A stretch of 64,000 bases of DNA from Asterella californica (Eukaryota > Streptophyta > Marchantiopsida > Marchantiales > Aytoniaceae): positions 725,501 to 789,500 of the forward strand of contig JAYKYS010000017.1 of NCBI GenBank assembly GCA_036924285.1, given 5' to 3'. This document shows, piece by piece, positions 44,695-53,247 of this stretch (the first letter of the stretch is position 1; each line of letters opens with the position of its first letter). Under the pieces are notes generated by a model, which saw only the letters and a list, made by a program, of their open reading frames with translations, was not told the origin of the DNA and did not search any database. The position numbers were made by a program, and so were the translations under genes.

Positions 44695-46404
44695 CTACTC
44701 TAATTGCTCGGATGCAATCTCCATTTGATCTGCTCTTACCTGAACTCCTAACTCAGCTTTTGATAAGCTGGGAAGCCCTGCGAATACCTCGGGTGTCACT
44801 GAGGTGGCTTCCTCCTCAACATTCGTCGCTGGCTCTGCTGCTGCTGCTTCGGAAGACGGAAGCGTCTTCTGGGAAGCTGGGTCGACTTGTGCTTCTACGT
44901 TCTTCTGAGGCACTAGTTCAACACTGGAAGCCATGGTGACCTCATAGAGGTCTGGGGAAGTCGCTTCCTCAACTCGGAATACTTGGGAAGACAGCTCTTT
45001 TTCCTATCTTCCAAAAGACATCTTGTCTTCCGGGGCTTCTTTGGAGTCTTCTTGACTTCCAACGCTGTCACTACCAAGTGGACAGCGAGGTCGAACTCCT
45101 CCTTCTCCAAGTCTGATCCGGTCGATGGTGCTGAGGCTTGGGAAGATGCAGTTGCGGGTGACGGAATCGAAGGAAGACCATAGAGTGTCTTCACTCCCTC
45201 TATCTGCTGATCCAAGTACCGGAACAGGCTCTCCTTGCACTCTACCAACATCGCCTTGGACTCGTCGTCCCACTCCCTAGCTAAGGTAAGAAGCTTCCTA
45301 TCCGCGGTGAAGTTAAACTTCTTCCGAAGCGCTTCCATCATCTAAGCTAGCATCCCCTGCGCACGAGCTTCCGTTGCTTCTCGTTGCGTCTTCTCGGCTG
45401 CAGTCTACACTTTTGCGGCTTCCCGTAGTGTCTTCCACGTCTTCTTCTCCTCTGCAAGGGCGGTGATCTTACCCCGAACTCGCAAAACCTCCTGGTCACG
45501 CTGTTGTAAACGCGCCTGCAACTCCTGGTTGCTCTTCCTCAGCTGCGCTAACTCTTTGGCAGAAGCGGCTGCTTCGGTCTTGTACTTCGCTGCGAGCTTC
45601 TCCATGGTGCGGAGGTTGGCTTCCAGCGCTTCTATCTTCTTCTGGCCTTCTTCTTGCCGCATCAGGGTGCGCAGACCGAATCCAAGCTGTAGTGGCTTCT
45701 CTTGAGCCATCGCTCTCTTCTCTACCTTTGTCTTCTGGAGTCTTCAGAAGACTCTCTGGTGTTGCAGAAGCGGTCTTCTGTGCAGCTCGGGTACTCAAGG
45801 ACTCCTCCTGTGAGTCGGACTCCGATCTAGAGTGAATGATCGAGAAGGAAGTGGTCTTCCTAAGCACACTCCTAGGACCCATCTTCCTTGGTGGTGTCGC
45901 GTCTTCCGACCCACTGGACTCATCTTCCCTCACCAGAAGCGTCTTCTGATGAGTACCTGGCCTCATCTGCGGCATCAGAGTGAGAGGGGGAGTCATTGCT
46001 GCTGCTCGGTCGTCTTCTCTCGAGGTCTCCTCCTTCGTCTCGTGCTGCCCTGTTGGCTCATATCTCGCCAACGGATCTTCCGTGAGGTCCCCCTTGGCCA
46101 CGTACAGATTACAGAAGAATGGAGTAAGATGTCCTCCGGCTGGGGTGCCTAAGTACACTATCTCTGCCTGCACGTATGCTTGGAAGAACGTGCCCCAGTT
46201 GACATTCTCTTCGGCACACACTGCTTCCAAGAACTCCACGTCTTGATCTCCAATATACCTCGTCTTCTGCGCCTTCCCCTTGGGAAAGAGATGAAGGAAC
46301 AGTTTCGTCAGAAGACGCTTCTGCGGTTCTCGGTAAGATTCAACCTTCCATCCGTTTGTTCCCTGCTTGTCCTCCAGGAAGAGACAAGATATGCTCCCAG
46401 GCAC
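44695..46404 (-). pseudogene. Accessory ORF of family B (coiled-coil protein), frameshifted
   Basis: The first piece (46,404-45,720) opens with a structured part: ESYREPQKRLLTKLFLHLF, DQDVEFLEAVCAEENVNWGT, FFQAYVQAEIVYLG and GHLTPFFCNLY. It then becomes acidic and serine-rich. After a frameshift, 45,710-45,405 is a strong coiled coil (EGQKKIEALEANLRTMEKLA, LRKSNQELQARLQQRDQEV). Further pieces follow at 45,341-44,913 and 44,934-44,695. The opening part recalls the 'putative plant transposon protein' domain found in extra ORFs of plant LTR elements. A related copy is intact longer at 59,033-59,866. A host origin is unlikely because it is repeated with LTRs. The biochemical role is unknown. Confidence 0.7.
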
Positions 46405-47238
46405 ATGTCACTTCCCCGAGATCATGGGTAAGATTTTCCTTGGCATGCTTCTGTACTTCTACTAAATCATCACCTCCTCCTCTTTTGCAATACAATTCCA
46501 TATCCTGAGACAATCCTCCCAAGTACCAGTCCACGGCTTGCTGGCACAATAACCGGGTCTTCCTTGGTTCTGAGAGACGTGATCTAGGAGGTCTTCAAAC
46601 CTCTCGGTGTAATCCCGCAGTGTCTCTTTCTTCTTCCGTTCGAGTCTCTGAAGTTCTATGAGGGTCATCCGATCATAGCCCACTCCTCTGAATCTCTTCA
46701 GAAAAGCTGCCTCAGAGTAGCCCAAGCGGCCATTACTAACCCATCATCCAATATTTTACTCATCCATTTCTTTCCCTTCCCTACGATCAAACTAAGAAAT
46801 ACACGGAGTCTGTCGGCATCAGAATCTTCCTTGTTGGATCGAGAGATGGTCTCGAACATCGTGATGAAGTCGTCAGCGTCAGCATCATCGTCGTACGGAT
46901 GGTACTTCTGCCGAATGTGAGAAGCCATGTCGACTGCCGGCTGATGCGACTGCCAACTTCTTCCTCCCTCAAGCCCAGGTGGTGGAGATGGTCTTCTCGG
47001 AAGGTCCAAGTCTATCTGAATCACGGGTGTCATCTTCTGAGTCATAGCTACTGTCTCTGTCGTCTTCTGAGACGTCTGGAACGATCTCCTCTAGTCTTTC
47101 TTCACCTTGATAAGCCTCTTCTGCACTTGGGAAGACGTCTTCCGAGTAACCAATACCAAAATCTACTTTATACACGTGGTCACCCGGTTGGCTTCTATCT
47201 TCTCCAAAGATTATGCTCGAGATGAAAGGCTCTTCCAA
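46340..47238 (-). pseudogene. Gag-like ORF of family B, frameshifted
   Basis: The piece at 47,045-46,698 reads ADADDFITMFETISRS, RLRVFLSLIVGKGKKWM; the next frame (46,725-46,462) reads FLKRFRGVGYDRMTLIELQR and LRDYTERFEDLLDHV. This is the retrotransposon gag (capsid) pattern: F-x-x-x-F-E...A-x-x-W followed by F-x-x-R-F and L-x-x-Y-x-x-(R/K)-F-x-x-L. An acidic N-terminal piece is at 47,238-46,969. I found no CCHC knuckle afterwards. Because the frames change twice, this copy is inactive. Confidence 0.78.
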
Positions 47239-47732
47239 CTCTATTGATCGGATCTTCCTGAGCTCTTCTTCTTTCCTTTGGTGTCTCAGGGATACCCGCT
47301 GCTCTCTAGAAGCGGTTCGTTGGGATGAATGTACCCACTCGGGGTCTTTATCCGTGCGTCTTCTACTTCTTCCTCTGGTCGGAGGTATCCATTAGAGTGC
47401 TGAGAAGAGATGTCCCTCTTCTTCTAATACTAGATCTGGCAGACTGGATGTCTGAACAACCGATCACAGGTTCCGAACGTCTTTTTCTCCTGCTTCTTGT
47501 CGTACTCACTGCAGTCTTCCAAGATCGAGTCTTCCAAGAAGCTCTTGGAAGCAGGGAAGCGGCTTCTTCTAGTTCCTCCTGATGTATCTCATCAGCTTCT
47601 GGTTGCGGTTCTTGTCTTCTAGCAAGATAGAGTCTCACAACACATTCAACTACAATCGAAGTTAGCTCGGAATGAAACTAACTACTGGCACACAGATCCA
47701 GGAAGCTTAGAACATACGTTACTAAGATGAAA

Positions 47733-47750
47733 TCCACGGCAGCGGTACCA
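47733..47750 (-). other. Primer-binding site of family B
   Basis: Minus strand reads TGGTACCGCTGCCGTGGA about 18 nt inside the LTR. It resembles the tRNA-Asp-type site TGGCGCCGTTGCCGGGGA of Tat/Athila-lineage gypsy elements at 14 of 18 positions. The preceding TTTT is also typical. Confidence 0.6.
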
Positions 47751-47768
47751 AAAATGGTGCTCACTATA

Positions 47769-48483
47769 TGTAGTGTCGCAGGATTACTCCTTTTGCCCAT
47801 TTAGTATACAAGATATCGTTCCCACAGAGGATTTGCACAAGTATCGCTGCTCTAAGTTCTAAGATCTGTTCAAACACAAAAACACACGGGTTTTGTCTAG
47901 AAATCTCGTCTTCTCACAAAACCACACGGCTTCCAGATCCTTCAAAAAGTGCCCTGGACCTAAACAAACAACTACTAACTAAAATATCACACAACTATCT
48001 ACAGAGAAGCTCAAGAAGACGCTTCCTGCTTCCAGGTCACTTCTTCCGGTCTTCTCAGTATCGTCTTCCCAAAGAAATTCTCAGCTTCTGGGGGTTCAAC
48101 TCGGCTTCTCACACCTCCAGAAGACTGCTCCTGCTTCGTAGAAGTCGACTAGCAACGTCTGTCGCACATTGCTCTTCCAATTCCCAACGGGTTAGATTAA
48201 TCATAGGGTGTATGCCCCTTGTAGCCTTCCCAGGCTTCTGCCTACGGAAACGGTCTTCCTGCAGCACTACAACGACATTCACCTTCACGGAAGCTCAATA
48301 GAAGTCTCAGAAGCTCACTAGAAGAAGATAAGAAGAGGGGGAAGATGGGGAAGAAGAGAAAATCAAAACCAGAGAGAAACAAGATGAAAATGAGAAATTA
48401 AGACTCCGACAGACTTCTAGTCCGGATCCTGACTAACAAGTCATCTATGCTTGTAATAGTTTGGGGAGGAAGACAACAAACGT
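47769..48483 (-). repeat. Split LTR of family B, left part (715 bp)
   Basis: Begins TGTAGTGTCGCAGG and ends at ACAAACGT, where the 10.3-kb gypsy element interrupts it. The rest is at 58,776-59,048. It is the 5' LTR of the first family B copy. Confidence 0.88.
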
Positions 48484-48994
48484 TGTCGTAGTGCGTGGCG
48501 TTCAAGATGATGAAACGGAGCTTCAGAAGACACTCAACCAGCACTTGTTCAAGAAGCTACGCCCTAGCTTCTCAAGCTGGGCAGGAGCTAAGCTGGGGCT
48601 ATGCTTGGCAAGCTGCCCCCTAGCTTGGGTTGAAATATCACCCTGGACGAAGGCGAAAGTTTCCAGAACGCTGAGCTCGACGAGGAGAGCGACCTCATGC
48701 TTCTAGTTTTGACAGAAAGTGTTTTAAGCAATAATTAGTACGAGTTTTAGACTGTGAAATATGTGAAAGAGAGAAATCCGTCGATTCTGGCTCGTGACTC
48801 GAACTCAGAATCTGATAGTGTGAGTGTGTAAGTGTTCACAAGTACTATAATTTTGACTCCTTATTCGTAAAAAATGGAGTTGTATGCAGAAGTTAGCGTA
48901 GAGAATGCTAGTAAAGACTTTATAAGAAAACTTCTTAGCAAAAGCATATGTACAGGAAGTTTAACAGTTTTGAACGGAACCAAAGGTCATCCCA

Positions 48995-49041
48995 ATGATA
49001 GGGCGCCTGCCTAGGAGGGAAGTGGTCTCAGGATCAATCCC
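48995..49041 (+). promoter_or_regulatory. tRNA-like pol III A/B box pair inside the LTR
   Basis: GATAGGGCGCCTGCCTAGG is followed by GGTCTCAGGATCAATCC. The latter matches the B box GGTTCGAATCC closely, at tRNA-like spacing. It looks like the head of a tRNA-derived SINE captured by the LTR before amplification, because the 3' LTR has it too (57,296-57,340). Whether it is active is unknown. Confidence 0.42.
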
Positions 49042-49134
49042 CCCTGGCCTCTGGTTCCTATTCCGGCATGTTGGCCTCCTGGAAGGGAGTCTATGTTGGA
49101 TATGCAGCCACGTTCTGCACATCTAGGGGCAGGA

Positions 49135-49514
49135 GACCGGTATCTCCTTTAATCGTGGGCTTCCTGACCTAAGCCTCCGCATACCATCTTGAATATACTA
49201 TGGGAGATACCTGGTGCGCATATGGGGGGCTGTAAGCCCTGTGGGGCAGCCTCATAAGTGTGGGGGCTTCGGCCTACATTGGATGGCTTGTAGTATATTC
49301 AAGGTGGCATCAAGATGACATCAAGACCGGTATCTCCTTTAATCGTGAGCTTCCTGGCCTAAGCCTCCGCATGCCATCCTGAATATACTATGGGAGATAC
49401 TTGGTGCGCATATGGGAGAGCTGTAAGTCCTATGGGGCAGCCTCATAAGTGTTAGGGCTTCGGCCTACATTGGATGGCTTGTAGTATATTCAGGGTGGCA
49501 TCAAGATGGCATCA
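49135..49514 (+). repeat. 190-bp tandem duplication with hairpin arms
   Basis: Two units start at GACCGGTATCTCC (49,135 and 49,325). Each contains an inverted repeat of about 19 bp, for example ATCCTGAATATACTA with TAGTATATTCAGGGT, spanning about 128 bp. The 3' LTR has the same arrangement at about 57,434-57,800 with a 180-bp period. Confidence 0.78.
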
Positions 49515-50489
49515 AGAGCACGGGAAACTTTTGCTAATTAGTTAAATAACCATTGAGTCGGCTTGCGATGAGGAATGAGGCTATGAGAACTTTTATTAGT
49601 GAAGGGGTAGAGTTTGTGGAGACAACTGTGAAACTTGTATTAAAAAGGGGCCAACTTTGTAAATAAAGCTTTGTACGCATAAGGATAGCAGGGGAGCAGC
49701 TTAAGCTAGGGCCCTGCTTCTGATAAGTGACTGCGCTTATAAGGACAGCAGGGGGGCAGCTTAAGCTGAGGCCTTAGCTTTTAGGCTAAATACCTGCGGC
49801 GGCTTGGGATCAGAGACAGTTTTTGAAAGGGATTTTTCTGAGAGAGCTGAAGCGGAAGGAGGAGGATTAGGGATGGGGGTTGAGGACACGCAGAGGAAGC
49901 TAGGAGGCTGGGGGAAGATCAAATTGCTGACAGATTGAATTGGGAGATCATCGTATCGAGATGGGCAAGAGTGTTAAGCTTGGACGTTGTCTAATAAGCT
50001 GTTTTGAGGAGAAATTACTCTCAGGAGGCAGTTTTATTGAGCGAGATTGTTTGAAAATCTACGGATGACTTTTGATCAACGCTCGATCAAATTTCTGAGA
50101 GTTTCAGTTGGGGCAAAGAGAGGAATAAGATTCAGGGGCTCTGAATTTCACTATTAGGTTCGGATTGAGACGTACTTGGTAGACTTTTGGCTGAGAACTG
50201 ATTGACGAGAGAGAGAGGCACGCAAGAGAGGAAGAGAGAGAGATTTTCTTTACAGTTGAAGAGATTGATGGTGCAGCGACACTGAAATGAAGTTATTTGA
50301 ATCTTGAGAGACCTATCTGTGTACCCAAGGTGTGTTGGAGTGCTTGTTTTTGTAATCGGTGGATGCAAGAAGCAGGATTTTGGAAGATCTCATCGTCAGC
50401 GACTACCTATTTTTCTTTTTTGATCGTTTCTCTGATCGATCACAGTTAGGAGGTCCGCCCTCCCCAAGAAAGACTTTCGTCACGTCATC

Positions 50490-50507
50490 TGGTGCTTCCA
50501 CTGAGAG
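50490..50507 (+). other. Primer-binding site of the 48.5-kb gypsy
   Basis: TGGTGCTTCCACTGAGAG begins two bases after the LTR end CGTCA, as expected for a site complementary to a tRNA 3' end (which gives TGG). I did not assign the tRNA. Confidence 0.65.
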
Positions 50508-50549
50508 CTATTGGGGTGATTGATTTGGAGAATTGATTGAATTGAGAAT

Positions 50550-52438
50550 TTGGATCACAGTGCTGCCGTACAAGGTGTAGCTGCTGCTCAAGGTGCTCCT
50601 GTTCAAAGGACTCCTGGTCAAGATGGAATTGGTTTTCAAGGAGGGCCTACGGTGGTTCCAACAACAACAGCACAACCTGCTGTAGACACGTCTCAGATTC
50701 TTCAAGCGTTGGCTGCTTTGATTCAGCAGCAGCTTGCAATTGGGGGAGCTGAGCAGAAGTCCACAAGAGCATTACAAACAATTGTTGGTCGATGTGGACG
50801 ATTCGATGGAAGAGACGTTACTAGGTACCTGCGGGAGTATGTGGGTGAGATGGAGTTGGTCAGGGCACCTGAAGTTGAGGTAATTCTAAGCTTTGAGTTG
50901 ACTGTTGTCCCTGAATTGAGAGAGAAGGTGAGAAATTTACAGAGAAGACATTTAGGTGGGTGGACTCTGTTTGGGTCTAGGGTCTGTCTGCACTGAGAGA
51001 AGAGGATTCTAAAAGAGTCACCAGAAGAACCCTCATGGATTGGATAGAGCGTCAGCCTGGACGTTCCATGGGACTGAATGAGATAATTTGGGAGTTTGAG
51101 AAGAGGTACTCTCAGCTTTCTGGTCTAGAGAGGTTGACGTTGGATGCTAGGAAGACGGAGTTGTTCTTGGGGGCTCTGGATGAGTTCACAGCGGACAGAC
51201 TTTGTTTTATGTTGGCTGATCGTGGAGCTGAAGGGGGAGTTACATCTGATTGGAGGAGAGTGGAGGAAGCAGTATCCACCCTTGCTAAACAACGTCGTGG
51301 TAGGATGGTACTGCGACTAGAAACCTTGTCAGAGCAGAGAGTAGCTCCTCATGTTCATGTAGCTCCTCTTGCAATACCTCAAGCACCTATTGTGATTCCT
51401 CAAGCACATATAGTGGTTCCCCAAGTGGTTTCTCAAGCGCATGCAGTACCTATCCCAGCACAGAGAGGACCTAGACAGCAACAGCGACCTGTTGAGAACC
51501 GAAATCAACATAACTTGATAGAAGAACTTACTCAACAGTTGAGAAATTTGAGGGTTGAGATGACAGACTCGATGAAAGATCAACGACCCGTTGCACCATG
51601 TGCTCGACCTGTGGGAGGAACCTTTACCAGGAGATGTATTTGGTGCGACAGTCCAGATCATCTCAGAGGAGACTGTCAAGACTTGGCGGTTGCCTTGCGA
51701 GAGGGCATAGTCAACTATCAGAACATAAGGTTGTATCTAACCGCCACTGGGCAGCCTCTGAAGACATATTTTGGAAGAGGAGGAATGAAGAGTTCTCTTC
51801 CAGCACTTACTGGTGCGAATACTACAGCGATAACTGCGGGTTCTGCGGAGGCTGATGTATATATTGGGAGAGTTGAGGTGCGCTCTAATCCAACTATGGT
51901 TGAGCAAGCTGTTGAGGTTCTGGTTGAAATGATGAAGAGAGGTGCTGAAAGCATTAGGAGAGCTACTGGATGGAGAGACCCAGTAGATGTAACTTCTATT
52001 CGAGCGTTTTTAGAGACGAGTGGTGAACAAGATGCCATGATCGAAGACAAAAGAAGACACGACGCTTCTGATTTAGATGCAGGAGTACCAGAGGACAGTG
52101 ACCGGCGGAGGATTACGAGGACGAGAGTAGCGGAACCATCACCATCTGTACCAGTTGATAGATTTCCTACTGTAGAGGATATACCTTCTACCTCTACAGC
52201 TCCACCACCTGCAGTAGATCCTATGGAAGGTGTACAGGATTTGCCACAAGAGACTACTGCTACAGATAGAGTACGGGGAAAGAGGTTTACAGCACAAGAG
52301 AAGGAGAAAGTTCCAGCTTACAAGTTAGCGGCAGACATCGAAACAACAACAGACTTGCGTGCTGTTCTAGAGCAACGCATTTTGGATGCTAGAGTTGAGT
52401 TTACTCTTCGTGAAGTGCTTGGTACCGCAAAGAGATAG
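50550..52438 (+). pseudogene. Gag of the 48.5-kb gypsy (one frameshift)
   Basis: The first part (50,550-50,996) has a Q/A-rich start and then ALQTIVGRCGRFDGRDVTRY, a capsid-like opening. The second part (51,035-52,438) in another frame reads MDWIERQPGRSMGLNEIIWE, a proline/glutamine linker, a CCHC knuckle (CIWCDSPDHLRGDC, 51,635-51,676), and GQPLKTYFGRGGMKSSLPAL. The gap between frames at about 50,990-51,035 is the break. The C-terminal third is acidic and low-complexity. The knuckle plus RGGMK combination is one I associate with bryophyte/charophyte and fungal gypsy elements. Confidence 0.85.
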
Positions 52439-52447
52439 TTTCATGAG

Positions 52448-53137
52448 TTGATAATAGACATCATGAAGAGAAAGAGACATGTATTGACTGAACAAGTAAG
52501 TAGTCAGATGGTTGGAGCAGTAGATGCTATTGGTGTTGATCAGTTCAGAGATGATAAGTATGAGGCATGGGTTGCTGGTCCTGCTGTTATTGAGAATGAA
52601 GACGAAGAGTTTGAAGAGGATAGGTCAAGCGTAGACAGCGATTTCAAAGAGAAGCACTGGGCTAGAGCGACAACAGAGACGCAGGTTCGGCTTGGAGGAC
52701 TTTCTGAACCAGTACCTGCACTTGTGGATCACGGGTCGGAGATCAACATCATCTCCAAGGAGGTGTATGAGAAGGGGCAGTGACCAATCGAAAGAAATCA
52801 TGATTGGGTACTTCGTGCTGCAAATAATCAAAACGGTGAGTTATATGGAGCTTGTCCCAATATGCGTGTAAGGATTGGGGATGTAGAAGTTAATCAGCAT
52901 TTCTTTGTACAATCGTCTGTCTCCTATCCTGTCATCTTGGACCAACCATACATCACCGCTGTTCGAATGGAGACAAAGGTGATGAATGATGGGTCTCATT
53001 ATGCTAGAGTTTGGAGTCCTGATGATAAGTACTCAGTACAGTTTTTGACGGTTCGTTCAAGACATGAGCGGAACCGACAAACCCTTAGAGATTCTCAAAC
53101 GAAGAGATGTAAGGGTTTTCGTAGTCCACTCCTGTAG
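52448..53137 (+). pseudogene. Aspartic protease region of the 48.5-kb gypsy
   Basis: At 52,715-52,780 it reads PVPALVDHGSEINIISKEVY, matching the retropepsin pattern L-(V/I)-D-(S/T)-G-(S/A)-x-x-(N/S)-(I/L)-(I/M) with H in place of S/T. A stop follows at 52,781, and the next open piece (52,862-53,137) has FFVQSSVSYPVILDQPYITA, matching the flap and I-L-G-x-P-(F/W) region. The altered DHG and the stop suggest loss of activity. Confidence 0.75.
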
Positions 53138-53247
53138 AGCGGGAAGACAGGGGTGTAGAACCTACTATTGAGGTCCCGTCAGAGTTGGAAGCGAGACATG
53201 TACAGAGCTCTTAAGACAAGTGTGGTGTATAGAGTTGGCAGTCTGGA

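Larger units (their letters stand above)
43101..48483 (-). mobile_element. Non-autonomous gag-bearing LTR element (family B), first copy
   Basis: Flanked by LTRs at 43,101-44,084 and from 47,769 (the latter continues at 58,776 after an insertion). The minus-strand order is primer-binding site, gag-like ORF, then a second ORF with a coiled coil. The 3.7-kb interior has no reverse transcriptase or integrase motif. This resembles TR-GAG/LARD-type non-autonomous elements that borrow pol. The PBS resembles the tRNA-Asp type used by Tat/Athila relatives. GAAGAC/GTCTTC words are strikingly common throughout. Confidence 0.8.
48484..50487 (+). repeat. 5' LTR of the 48.5-kb gypsy (2,004 bp)
   Basis: Starts TGTCGTAGTGCGTGG and ends CGTCACGTCA. 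It contains a tRNA-like SINE head near 49,000, a 190-bp tandem duplication at 49,135-49,514, and downstream a TTTTAGGCTAAATACC region with purine-rich tracts. The matching 3' LTR is at 56,785-58,775. Confidence 0.92.

Noticed and set aside
45496..46404. 302-codon minus-strand ORF as a host gene
   Set aside because: It is repeated at 59,033-59,866 and lies between matching LTRs next to a gag ORF, so it is transposon-encoded.
45832..46431. Plus-strand ORFs over the family B accessory ORF
   Set aside because: They are antisense shadows; the minus strand is supported by the gag neighbour, the primer-binding site and homology between copies.
48461..48706. ORF beginning at the start of the gypsy LTR, present again at 56,735-57,007
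   Set aside because: Its repetition is explained by the LTR duplication, and it crosses the LTR boundary; no domain is recognised.
48995..49041. A genuine tRNA gene
   Set aside because: Only A/B-box-like words are present; no full cloverleaf or anticodon arm can be drawn, so a SINE head is the most that can be claimed.
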